From positions 534,968 through 598,967 of the forward strand of contig NW_003314268.1 of the NCBI RefSeq assembly GCF_000143415.4: 64,000 bases of DNA, read 5' to 3'. Of this stretch, positions 11,641 to 22,180 are shown one piece after another. The DNA comes from Selaginella moellendorffii. Its lineage: Eukaryota; Streptophyta; Lycopodiopsida; Selaginellales; Selaginellaceae. A model generated the notes under the pieces. It did no database searches. It saw only the letters and a program-made list of their open reading frames with translations, and was not told the origin of the DNA. A program made the position numbers and the translations under genes. Positions within the stretch are counted from its first letter, which is position 1. Every line of letters begins with the position of its first letter.

Positions 11641-12749
11641 CTTAGCGGAACCAAGAACACGGCGCACAAAAATGATAGACCTAGGAATGAGTTTGAGAAT
11701 TCAAAAATAACACACGCTTGAACGTCACATCAAATCCTCTGACAAACCAGATTTTATGATTCCTCTGACAAATTTCAAACTGAGTAGCTTCTAGACTTTG
11801 CTGTCGAAGGTTGAACTTTGTCACATCATGTCCTTGCCTCGATCCAGCTGTGCCATGTCAGTGATTCGAACTTCCAAAAACTCTCGCACGTGTTAGAATA
11901 TTCTAGGAATATACTCCTATGTGCCCCTGAAAATGGCATGCGGCCCCACACCATTCAAGAGATAACGCCAGATGACGCTGAGCATTTTTTGGTGCATTTT
12001 TTGGGATCAAAATTGCATGAGCACAAAATTACATTGTATACCATTCTTTATTTAGCTGAACATCTGGCATTTTTGGAAATACAAGATGCTTTGGAATATC
12101 CAATCATGCATGGTATAAATATAGCGAGGGTATTAAATGATATCCCAATCATGATCTTTCTTTTGGATTTCGCGTGCATGTAGTCCGAGGAATGATGACG
12201 TTGCGGATTTCTTTTGGATTTCACGTGCATGCATGCGCGCGGCGACCCAGAAATTAATGGTGGCGCCCAAGTCCGAGGAATGATGACGTGGCGGGATTAC
12301 CAACCGTCGTGACATTTCGCGCGTGTGAGGTTAGGTTTTGCATTTTGCTTCGTACTCGCGCTCACACACTCGCGCTCGCATCACGCTCCCACTCGCGATC
12401 ATGCTCACATTCGCGCTCATCTACCTTCTCTACAGGTTTCTCGTGTGCATCGGCGTCCACTCGCGCTTGCATCACACTCGCGCTCACATCGCGCTCGCAT
12501 CGCGCTCGTGTGCATCGGCGTCCACTTCAAGACACACTCAGTTTGTAACTTCGCCGCCAACTCCGCCGCCCACTCCGCCACCCACTCCGCCACCCACACG
12601 CAGCCCACTTGGCGTCCCGGGAGATTTCAGCGCCACTCTCCAACTGTAAGTGGTAGAGTAGCCTTGCTGCTACGATCCGCTGCACACACAGTGCACATTC
12701 GCCAGCGAGTCCGGCCTCGATTGTCACGGCCTCCATTCGACTTCAAATG

Positions 12750-12988
12750 GTAAGTCTTTTAGGCCAAGTAGAAAATGGCATGAGGCCACATGCCATTCAG
12801 TAGCAACATTGGCATGCACCGATTGGGCTCTCGAGTGCAGTCCGGTTATAGATGGCGTGTAGCCTCACGCCATCTTAGGATGCAGCCTCAAGACATCTGA
12901 TGCAGTGGTGAATGGCATGTGGCCTCACGTTATTTCCAGCTGCTAGCTTTTCATCTGTCAGCTCTAATTGTTGTGCATTTCTGAACAG
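12750..12988 (+). other. Intron 1 (239 nt) splitting the start codon from codon 2, with three palindromes
   Basis: The donor GTAAGT follows directly after ATG in the context CTTCAAATG, and the acceptor GAACAG precedes GCGAGGAAT. The spliced start context becomes AAATGGCG, a good plant context. The intron contains palindromes at 12775-12796, 12852-12873 and 12912-12933. The alternative is that translation starts within the 12989-14170 exon, but no in-frame ATG lies near its beginning. Confidence 0.6.
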
Positions 12989-14170
12989 GCGAGGAATTGC
13001 GTTCTTCTTCCAGCCACTATCAATGTGGATGCAGAGAAGGGGGAGGAGCTCACCAGTTGGACTTTCGGGATGGAAGGCGAGGATCTGAGGCTGTACAACA
13101 CAGATGGTGGGAGAAAAGAATGCATGGGGATCCTCATCCAAGTGACAGACACTCCATGCAGTTCCATGCAAGAATATGGACTGGCACTTGTGGTAGAGAC
13201 AGCGTCCGCCTTCAAGATCCACCTTGCACATCCTAGCGGCTTCCCGGAGGGGGGCAGCAGCTATGAGGAATTCCTAGAGGGAGCTAGGGAGAGGTTGTCT
13301 AGGAGGCCCACAATTTCAAAGACGCTGCGGGTCTATGAAGATCACATGGAATCCACGGACCTCACCTACGGCGATGTTCAAAAACTATATTCCAACATTG
13401 AGCCGTTGAGAGTGCCTCCAGTTCACGAAGCGAAGGGGAAGGGGGTCGATATGGAAACTACCCCGAAGCAGAAAAGGGTGGTCAAGCTCAAGCTGACGTC
13501 CGACTCTCCTGCAGCTCCAAAAAAGAAGCTACTCGGTGATGCCATTGCCTCGGGTTCGAACACTACACCCACCAAAAAGAAGAGCCGCAAAGAGCAGAAA
13601 GAGCAAGAAGAGGCAGCAAAAATCGTCGCAGATAATAGTACTTGTTACTATTCCAACAAAGTATATACAATCGACGTGAGCCGTATCGAGATCCAAAGCA
13701 AATACAAACACAGGCTAGTATCTGATGAGTGGGTGGAGAAACTGAAGCAGAAGATGCTGGCAAGTCTAGTAACACCCGACATCGCAGACGTGATCCCCTA
13801 CTACCGAACAATGAAGGGCGAGACGAGGTTTCCAGACTTGATCAATAGGAAGGTGTTGGACGATCAGAACATCCGGTTCTACGCCGTCTCCGGGCAGCAT
13901 TCTAGCTTGGCGATGCAAGAGATAGTTGTGGATATTATGGTGGGCGAGGAGGTGAAGAAAGTCTTCAAGACAAGAGTTGTCCGCCTGATAAAAGGCAACT
14001 CGCCCCTCCGATCTATCATATCCATCTCCCACGCACAGAATGTCAAGCAAGAAACGTGCTACAAATCGGGTCTGCACGAGACATTGGCATGAACACGGAA
14101 GCTCTGGGTTCAACTGAAGAAGCCACAAAAACCAGGACAAGGACATGCACTAGCAACTAGCGCCTGGCAG
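12989..14170 (+). other. Exon 2: ParB-like N-terminal region
   Basis: This exon encodes residues ~2-395. The first 150 residues are unrecognised. A Lys-rich stretch near 190-215 (PTKKKSRKEQKEQEE) could act as a nuclear localisation signal. From about residue 222 the order YTIDVSRIEI, DEWVEKLKQKM, then FYAVSGQHSSLAMQE and RVVRLIKG resembles the ParB/sulfiredoxin fold, where a G-[QE]-x-[HR] turn binds nucleotide and DNA. Assignment is by motif pattern only. In copy 1 a TGA (14090-14092, CGA in copy 2) interrupts the exon near its end. Confidence 0.45.
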
Positions 14171-14224
14171 GTAAGCCTTGTTGCATGTGGCATAGCATGT
14201 GGCCTCACGCCATTTCCATTGCAG
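14171..14224 (+). other. Intron 2 (54 nt) containing a palindrome
   Basis: The intron runs from GTAAGCC to CCATTGCAG and carries the palindrome at 14192-14213. It is 54 nt, a multiple of three, with no in-frame stop. It could therefore be retained as coding sequence; the clean donor and acceptor make splicing more likely. Confidence 0.65.
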
Positions 14225-15213
14225 GAATTTTCGGGTCTTCTCTCGAAAACACTGGGGGTCAATGACACACTCAGCATCCATAACATTCTACTCGCAACAA
14301 AAGTTGTTTTTGACAAATGGGTAGATGTGCTGAGGAGGTACCATGACGGGGAGTTGCTAAACTCAATGGGTGTGGAGGACGGTCGGAAGCCCAATGATTT
14401 GAAGCTCAACGCCTTGCGTTTCTCGCGGTCTCTAGACGACGACAACCTTCTGACAGTGGCTAATGCTCTTCTACGTGGTGAGGTAGTCTTCAACAAGACC
14501 AAAATGACTCCCGGCCATATTGTGACATACGAGGACTTGTGCACGACTCTGAGAGCTCGTGCGCTATTGAAGGATTGGATCTTCGAACAAGTGGCCGTGG
14601 AGAGGGTGAGCATCGACACCACACAAGAGATGATGGAAGAGCTGGAGCTGTCAAATGAAGACATCGACGACTACGTGAAAGGGGCCCCCAAGTTCATCGA
14701 TCTGCTGCGGGATGCCACGGAAAGTAAAGCTGAGAAGTTGGATCAGTATCCAAATTTCATTAAGAGGGATGTCGACCGCCGGCTTCAGAAACAGCTCGAC
14801 CCCGCAGCAGAGGCCTATCGAGAACCTTACTAGGTATACATGAATTCGGATGAGGATCAAAGGTGGAGGAGCATCGTTTCCCGCGGAGATGAGCAGGTCA
14901 AGAACATCTTTTGTGTGATGGACTTCACAAACGAGGAGATCACTCATGCAGACGAAGTCAGCTCCATCATTGACTTAATGGTGGGACTTGCGGAGGTGGA
15001 ATCTTCAGTCCACTATATGATCTACGACTCCGAATCCTATCACAAGTTCTGGAAGGCCTTGAACGAGGTGAAGGCTCGGTTGAAAGGCAAGGAGATGCAA
15101 GAGATCCATGGGATAATGGCTAAGAAGAAGATACCGACGAATGTCCGCATCTTCACACTCGCCCTTGTTATTGGTCCTGCAGCAGAGTGGGACTGGAGTG
15201 ACTTCCCAGCTTC

Positions 15214-15218
15214 ATTCG
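15214..15218. repeat. Target-site duplication ATTCG, left (right copy 21855-21859)
   Basis: ATTCG immediately precedes the TG of the 5' LTR and follows the CA of the 3' LTR. The empty site in copy 2 reads GTTCGACAAGG at 34463-34473, one base different. Five bases is the normal target duplication of LTR elements. Confidence 0.9.
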
Positions 15219-16228
15219 TGTCGCGCATGTGACTTCGGGTATCGAAAGTTACCTGTCGACTAGTCCTTACGGACACTCTTACCTTACTGCCACGATGGCA
15301 GGAGGTCGGTATTGCTGGGCCTGTTATCAGTCTCCGCCTAAGCTAGTTGAGAAACTGGTCTTCGCGTGTGCACTTGACCAGATGGGCATAAGGACGGAAT
15401 TCCTACGTGCTATTTGTCAAGCATACTTGACCTGGTTAGAGAAACTCATTCGTTGACTTGCACTTGCTAGTGTTGGGAACCCCCGTGATATTGAGCTTGG
15501 TCCCTCAATATTGCTAGATGATAGCTTACCGTGTCTGCCAAACACCCTCGCTATCATGCCCTTTGTGTTGGTCTCATTTCGGTCCCAAATGCTATTTATG
15601 GGAAGTGTCCAGATTTGCTCATTTGGCATATCTACGGAATGTAGAGATCGTCCTGAACACAATGGTGTTCGTCCCATGTCCAAATTCGCAATCTAGGGAC
15701 ATTCCATATTTAGTAAGTTTCGAGCTTGTCCCAGAGACTAACTCCTGATACTAAGGGAGGCTTGGGGTGAAAGCCCAAAGCATGTGTTCCTCAAGGGGGG
15801 GGGGGCTATAGGGGGTTCCAAATGTATAGTAGGGATAGTGGGTAGGTCGGGCATGGCCGACCAACCTGAGGCATAGTCTAGCTCCCGCTTGCGTGCCTGT
15901 CTTTGTTCTGCGTCCGGCTTGGGTCTAAGCCCAAGTTCCATTCCATGCTAGTTGGTGGAGTACCCATGTCCTCGCGTTAGGCCACCGGTATGCTGAAATA
16001 GCGCCAGACTCCGTTTGGCTCCGTTTTGCGTGCTGGTCCTGGCATTGGGATGCTGGTTACTCTAGGACTGTTCCAAGTCGCTCCGGGCTCCTGTCCCTTC
16101 GCTCCTTGGGCTTCATGCTTGGGAGTGGCTCCGTGGTTCGGTTCCGTCACTCCTTGGCTCCATGTTTGGGAGTTTGGCACCGTTCCTTCGTTCAGTGGCC
16201 CAAGGCCCTGAACCTCGGGTTCCTGTGG

Positions 16229-16265
16229 ACACGTGGCATGGACACGTGGCATCTGTCACGTGGCA
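16229..16265 (+). promoter_or_regulatory. ABRE/G-box tandem in LARD-B 5' LTR
   Basis: GACACGTGGCATG, GACACGTGGCATC and GTCACGTGGCAC follow one another. ACACGTGGC contains the plant G-box CACGTG and the ABRE core ACGTGGC, bound by bZIP factors in abscisic-acid and stress responses. The 3' LTR (21720-21770) has a fourth box through a 14-bp insertion. In decayed copies CACGTGGC has become CATGTGGC. Confidence 0.6.
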
Positions 16266-16295
16266 CAAGGAGGGTTTAGGTTCCGCTTCGTGGTG

Positions 16296-16324
16296 TTATC
16301 CTATGGTAAATCACCATAGGATAA
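16296..16324 (+). terminator. Conserved hairpin near the LTR 3' end
   Basis: TTATCCTATGGT and ACCATAGGATAA form a perfect 12-bp stem around AAATC. It is present in both LTRs (21802-21830) and recognisable in all old copies. Its position 24 bp before the LTR end and its survival suggest an RNA role, such as transcript end formation or dimerisation; the function is inferred. Confidence 0.45.
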
Positions 16325-16349
16325 AGGGTCAAAACCACGTGCGCTACAT

Positions 16350-16360
16350 TTGGTATCAGA
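16350..16360 (+). other. LARD-B primer binding site (initiator Met tRNA type)
   Basis: TGGTATCAGAG begins one base after the 5' LTR end (16348). This is the common plant LTR-element site complementary to the 3' end of initiator Met tRNA. Confidence 0.9.
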
Positions 16361-19300
16361 GGATGAGTCTCAGCGAGTACTATTCAATGAGATTGGGCAA
16401 CTAGTCTCGTTGCATACGCAGAGATGAAAACGATGATCCGAGTGGGTACACGTTTGGTGCAAAGGGTTCGCAATTGTTCCTTGGGTATGGATTTGGTTAC
16501 CTTTTGTACCTAATAATGTGAGCTTGCTCTTGGGCTCATAGGATGGATTTGAGATGCTCCGTTAGCACGAGTTTACGCTTGGGCTCGTGAGTGAAGCACA
16601 TTAGCAACTCGAGATTAAACTTTGGGTTGGCAGGATTAATGTTAGGCTATCAGTGGTTCCATGAGTTGTTCCGTGTACCGTTGGTAAAAGCAAACCTTCC
16701 CTGAGTTTGCTATGAGTGGCAAATAGGTTGGTCCGTAGCTGTTTAGCACGGCACTAGTAGATCCTTCCTAGGCATGATTACAAGTGGATCAATCAAGACT
16801 GTAGGGATTAGTCTTTTGATTCAAGTAATCATTGCCGTGCTCTCTCATAAACTTTTCTTGGATTGGACTGAAAGCAGTGCGAACGCAAGTTTGAGGTTTA
16901 GTCAAAGATGAGACCGAAAAGAGAGTTATCAGGGACGAAGGATCAAACACGTAAATCATCTTTTCTTCTTGGAGAGATGATTTGCAACGAGGTGTGACTC
17001 ATTGCTCGTGTTCACATTATGCAATCAAGAGTCCCTATCTTAATGCATGTTGGAAATGATAGTCTTACAAATGGTGAGTTGTGGGATGGATAGCGGTGAA
17101 GCACTAAACCATTTTGTCTAGGCTTGCTATGGGAAGACTTGGGTTGCAATGCTCAATTCTTTTTCGGGGAACCTAGCTATTGCTCCTTGAGTAGCTTGGT
17201 GTTGGGTTAAGTTTTGAGTTTGATCGGATAGCGAGTGGTATGGGCTTGTCTGTGTTGTGAACAAAAGTTAGTGGTGTTGGGTGTTATAGATCTCTATCGG
17301 TAGAGTGTGGCATTTATGTTGCATTTTGTCGAATCGAGTTGACACTTGATACTCACATAAACCTTTGAAGTAATGACATTGGCATTGCTCGTGGTGTTGC
17401 TCAATTGGTGATCAAGTCATTGTGATTTCTATATCATATCCATGTGATAATGAACAATGTGTTTACGAAGTTGCTTGGGTAAACGATGATCAACCCCAAA
17501 GTGGTTGATGGTGAAGCTAGTCTACTTGCACGAAGTAGCATTGTAGTAGCTTTGACTGGATTCTCAATGGTGGTCCATTATGCTAAGCTTGTTTCCTTGA
17601 GAGTTGCCCATAACGTGTTGGAAGAAGGTTATAGCATTCATTTGCTATAGCTCATCAGTTGATCCGTTAGCACTTGGAGTAGATTGCTGGATGGAGAAAG
17701 TGTGTAGTTGAAACATTGACATTGCTAACACTTGTGTTAGTGGAAGTGACATTGTTGTTTCAAGTGATGAGGATTTTCCTTAGAGCTTGATTTTCCATGT
17801 CATTTTTCTTGTTAGTGTTTTAGCTTCACATTGGATCTTGAAGGTGGTTGAAGAAGAGTGTTAGTGCAATGTGGATATCCAAAGATGTGGTCTTCGTGAT
17901 CAAGCCTTGGATGTTCCATTTGCATTTTATGGATGTCGGTGTTAGATGTCGAAAGTATGGGCAAAAAGAGATGTTCGATGCTTAAGCATACTATGGGTCA
18001 TGAGAATTTGTGTTGAAGTGAACCTATGTGAAGTTGTTAGTAGGAGGAAGTTGGTTGAGTCTTGAAAGTTTGCATTCTTGGACTGAGAGTTATTCTTTCT
18101 CTAGGATTGGAAGATTTTCCACAAATTTTCTTAGACTTTTCTAATGGCTAATCTGTTATCACTTTGCTCGAAAATCATTCCGTTTTCATAAGCCAATACA
18201 AACTAGTGAAGGGGTTGGAGTTGACTTCGGTTAGCTTAGACCTTAGTAGATAGTTTGTATGATGCAGCCCAAAAGGGATGCTAACTTTTGGGGCTAAGGC
18301 AATTGAATTGGATAGAGTCTGGAGTTAGTGTAGAAAAGTGGCCGTTGCGCTTTTCTAAGAAAAGTGACTTTTGTGCCTTTCTTCTGTAGCGTTATGCTTA
18401 GTGGCAAATTGCACTTGGCAATTTGTTAGACTCTATGAGAGTAGTGAGCTCTCACTGATCTTGACTTGGACTTGGTGGTCCTGCGCCTTGGCTGAGGATA
18501 GTGATGTCCAACTTAGTTGTTTGAGTTTGAGATGTTAGTACCCGTACTATAGCTTTGTTTATAAGGAGGTTGTGTATTGATATGGATCCATCATATGGTC
18601 TTCACTTTAGTTTCGACTGAGTGTTGATTATGCATAGCTAGCCTCTTCAAGGCATGCTCAGAGCTAGTGACTAAATGCATTGGTGAGCTTATCGCGGTTG
18701 AGTTGGATTTGAGTGGTCATTTAGTTCGTGCTTGTCTATGAAACTTTATCTCGTACCTGAGGTATCACGTTCATGTTGGACAAGTGTATGACTAAATGAC
18801 GTGAGTTTAGTGTTTCGATCTCGTGAAAGCAAGTTGAAAAAGTGATGGTTAGTTGCTTTGCGACTAATGATTGCTTGTAGACTTCATCGAGGATTGTTTA
18901 ACACTTGCTTCGCTCGATGAAGATTTAGCACTGATGGGTTTGCTTTACCGGATGGTGTTGCGGAGGATCGTATCGTTAGACTTACATGAGTTTACCATGT
19001 TGGTATGTTGATTCTACCTCTGTCGATATCAATTGGTTGCGTTTAGTTCATAGTGTTGGATTTCATGGAGTCTTGGACATGGTGATTCACTCCTTGAGGA
19101 AGTGTTATCTATAACTGAGTTTTGCTAAAGGATTGGTCTCGGTTACTAACTAAAGTATCTTCGACCTTGGTTAGCTTAGTTGCTAGAGAGCTTTGAGTGG
19201 TGATTCACTCGTGCTTTCTTCTAGCTTTGTTCTAGTGTTGATGGTATTGAAGTGATGCCTTATCGTTGACATTGTTGATGTTGAAATTTTAGTGAAATGA

Positions 19301-20723
19301 GATGTCTCTCTGCAAGATTGATGTCGAGCTTCATTAGTTTTGATAAAGATAGTGTTGATGATTTGGCTATGGCTTTGTGTTATTAGCATTCGTGCATTTG
19401 CTAGTTAGCAACTGTGTTGACGTTCAAATGAACTGAGTGACAAGTTTGAGTTAGTTGTGTTCTAGACGAGATTATTTAGTAAGGGTTAAGCTTTGGCTTT
19501 TCCTTGAAAAGTGATTTAGTCATGGACTATGCTAACTCTACAAGATGAAGAGTTAGTGATTGATATTGAAGATGTTAGTCCCTTGTTGGGTTTGCATTGG
19601 GATATATCAATCATTGATGATTCTTTTTGTGCTTATTATGAAGTGAGCTACGTCTTGCTATGGATGGATTCATGGAGGATCGTTTGGTGATCACTTGTCT
19701 AACATAGCTTCGTTATGTTTAGCTTTTGGATTGATGCAGACATGCTCTTCATTAGCTTTGCATTATGAAGTTTAGCTTATGGATGTGTTGAGGAGGATAT
19801 TGTGGGTTGTACCATGATTTCTTTTTTAGCATTGAATTTAGTTCATGCGAGACTCGTGATCATTGTTAGGCAAAAACTTCGCTATAGACTTCTTCGAGCT
19901 TTTGGTTCCTTGAGTTTTCATGCTTGTGGTCCATTTGTTTGAAGTTGTTAGGGAAGGCATTTTTGGCTCTTTAGCTTCAATGTTGAAGTTAGTATTTGCA
20001 TATGGCAATCATTGGTGATGATTAACTATCATCTAGGATAGTTGATTATCCTTATCAAAAAGGCTTTGCTTGATTATTGTTGATATAGAATGATTTGCCA
20101 TTCTTTGAGATGGTGGATTCTTTCTTCGATGATGATTATGCATTTCTCTATTGATAGGATGATTGATGATCTTTTATGGTAGTTAGTTGTTCTCTTTGAT
20201 GGCTTGTGGCTTTTCGCAAAATCACATGTTCTTTGTGATTTGCTCTGGATTGGTTTCTTAGGTTTGAGACATCAGTAGGATGTTGCTGACACTTGCTTCG
20301 GCAACTTGAGTTCCTTGGTATTGTTGGCTGGGATCTATTCAGATTAGCTTTTGTGATAGTTGGCAGGAATGAGTGTTTGTTGGTCTTACCACATTCATTT
20401 TCTTCTATTGATTGTTGCTCAAGTTAGTTTTGATAGATTTGGATGTTATTTCCTTTGGGTGATACATTCGTGAGCATTTTGCTTATCAGTCAATGATACT
20501 TTGTGTTCTTTGAGTTGTCTTTCGTAAGTTGTTTGGTATTTTATCTGCAATCTTTGATAGTTACGTTTGGTCATTGAGTTTTCTTGATAATACACTTGCT
20601 ATTGAATTTTGTTGGATGGTCATTCCTATGTTTACCAATTTTGATGATCTTGGTGGTTCCTATCTACTATAATACTGGTTTATCAGATGATAACTTACTT
20701 GGAATACTTTTGTGTTCTAATCA
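16361..20723 (+). mobile_element. LARD-B internal region, non-coding
   Basis: This 4.4 kb has no ORF above 84 aa and nothing like gag or pol. The plus strand is strikingly G/T-rich with many TTG, GTT and TGA triplets. The region aligns in antisense over most of its length with 53130-57450, so it is a conserved family consensus and not random filler. The junction at 20723/20724 lacks a polypurine tract. Confidence 0.85.
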
Positions 20724-21854
20724 ACTTCGGGTATCGAAAGTTACCTGTCGACTAGTCCTTACGGACACTCTTACCTTACTGCCACGATGGCAGGAGGTCG
20801 GTATTGCTGGGCCTGTTATCAGTCTCCGCCTAAGCTAGTTGAGAAACTGGTCTTCGCGTGTGCACTTGACCAGATGGGCATAAGGACGGAATTCCTACGT
20901 GCTATTTGTCAAGCATACTTGACCTGGTTAGAGAAACTCATTCGTTGACTTGCACTTGCTAGTGTTGGGAACCCCCGTGATATTGAGCTTGGTCCCTCAA
21001 TATTGCTAGATGATAGCTTACCGTGTCTGCCAAACACCCTCGCTATCATGCCCTTTGTGTTGGTCTCATTTCGGTCCCAAATGCTATTTATGGGAAGTGT
21101 CCAGATTTGCTCATTTGGCATATCTACGGAATGTAGAGATCGTCCTGAACACAATGGTGTTCGTCCCATGTCCAAATTCGCAATCTAGGGACATTCCATA
21201 TTTAGTAAGTTTCGAGCTTGTCCCAGAGACTAACTCCTGATACTAAGGGAGGCTTGGGGTGAAAGCCCAAAGCGTGTGTTCCTCAAGGGGGGGGGGGCTA
21301 TAGGGGGTTCCAAATGTATAGTAGGGATAGTGGGTAGGTCGGGCATGGCCGACCAACCTGAGGCATAGTCTAGCTCCCGCTTGCGTGCCTGTCCTTGTTC
21401 TGCGTCCGGCTTGGGTCTAAGCCCAAGTTCCATTCCATGCTAGTTGGTGGAGTACCCATGTCCTCGCGTTAGGCCACCGGTATGCTGAAATAGCGCCAGA
21501 CTCCGTTTGGCTCCGTTTTGCGTGCTGGTCCTGGCATTGGGATGCTGGTTACTCTAGGACTGTTCCAAGTCGCTCCGGGCTCCTGTCCGTTCGCTCCTTG
21601 GGCTTCATGCTTGGGAGTGGCTCCGTGGTTCGGTTCCGTCACTCCTTGGCTCCATGTTTGGGAGTTTGGCACCGTTCCTTCGTTCAGTGGCCCAAGGCCC
21701 TGAACCTCGGGTTCCCGTGGACACGTGGCATGGACACGTGGCATGTGACACGTGGCATCTGTCACGTGGCACAAGGAGGGTTTAGGTTCCGCTTCGTGGT
21801 GTTATCCTATGGTAAATCACCATAGGATAAAGGGTCAAAACCACATGCGCTACA
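20724..21854 (+). mobile_element. LARD-B 3' LTR, missing its first 13 bases
   Basis: It aligns with the 5' LTR from its 14th base (acttcggg). The bases before it (tgtgttctaatca) match the interior sequence that continues beyond this point in another copy (antisense at 60760-60800). A small deletion has therefore removed the polypurine tract and the start of the LTR. It has a 14-bp ABRE-unit gain relative to the 5' LTR. Confidence 0.8.
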
Positions 21855-22180
21855 ATTCGACAAGGCCGATCGAATTGATCTGAGGGAGGTCAATTTACCC
21901 GTGCCTGAGGAACTGAAGACGGCTATGGAGCTTTCGAATCCAGAGAAAGCTCCAGGTGCAGCATGGGAAATGCTCAGCTGGGTCTTCAACGCAATAGCAC
22001 CTGCTTCTGACTCCAAGGGCAAATGCGTTGTCGAGTACAACTGCAGCGGACTATTCTTTCGAGCCGCACTACTCAAGGGTGTCCCGTGTGTTGCGGTGAC
22101 AAACTCCATTGAAGAGGTGACTTCAATGAAGCATATAATTACAGTTGCCAAAGAAAAACAGTATCTTCTCTGCGAACCTG

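Larger units (their letters stand above)
11091..12746. promoter_or_regulatory. Shared region between the two divergent transposon genes, copy 1
   Basis: No protein-coding gene is supported here. The region holds palindromes at 11173-11194, 11243-11264, 11341-11362 and 11933-11954; an imperfect ~30-bp tandem repeat of cgctcgcaacaccgcaact type at 11456-11640; CTCGCGCTCRCA-rich sequence at 12350-12530; and tandem ACTCCGCC units at 12556-12600. A possible 5'-UTR intron starts GTAAGTGG near 12647 and ends ACACACAG near 12691. A pyrimidine-rich CTTTCAG directly before the transposase ATG on the minus strand may be an acceptor of a 5'-UTR intron. The block 11180-11870 is unrelated to the corresponding block in copy 2. 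Confidence 0.55.
15219..16348 (+). mobile_element. LARD-B 5' LTR (1130 bp)
   Basis: It starts TGTCGCGCATGTGAC and ends GCGCTACA just before the primer site. It contains an 11-G run at 15795-15805, three ACACGTGGC-type boxes at 16229-16265 and a perfect 12-bp-stem hairpin at 16296-16324. Older copies begin TGTCAC(A/G)AATGTGAC, a short palindrome; here two of those bases have changed. Confidence 0.9.
15219..21854 (+). mobile_element. LARD-B: young non-coding LTR retrotransposon nested in copy 1
   Basis: It is flanked by a 5-bp duplication, with LTRs beginning TGTC and ending TACA, and an intact primer site. The two LTRs differ by only about half a dozen substitutions plus a 14-bp insertion, so the insertion is recent. 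The 4.37 kb interior has no retroviral-type gene on either strand. It must therefore have moved with proteins supplied by another element. Decayed relatives in this window: 39090-40059, 40626-40830, 41725-42450, 53120-58576, 60138-60431, 60760-61260 and 62083-63277. Confidence 0.9.
14225..22180 (+). other. Exon 3: helical region plus methyltransferase motif-I-like segment, split by LARD-B
   Basis: Coding parts are 14225-15218 and 21860-22180. The middle (LATKVVFDKWVDVL onward) is charged and probably helical, with no recognised fold. Towards the end, at 22016-22093, VVEYNCSGLFFRAALLKG followed by VPCVAV matches the pattern of motif I of beta-class N4/N6 methyltransferases (a hydrophobic strand, acidic residue, CG/SG turn, AAL helix, G, then a second strand). 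The expected upstream catalytic DPPY-type motif is at best decayed (VIGPAAEW). ParB-methyltransferase fusions are known in phages and other mobile DNA, which supports the reading, but it remains an inference. Confidence 0.4.

Noticed and set aside
15229-15456. ORFs inside the LARD-B LTRs (61-130 aa, repeated at 20.9-21.8 kb)
   Set aside because: They are identical in both LTRs and in overlapping frames on both strands, with no domains, and are broken in older LTR copies.
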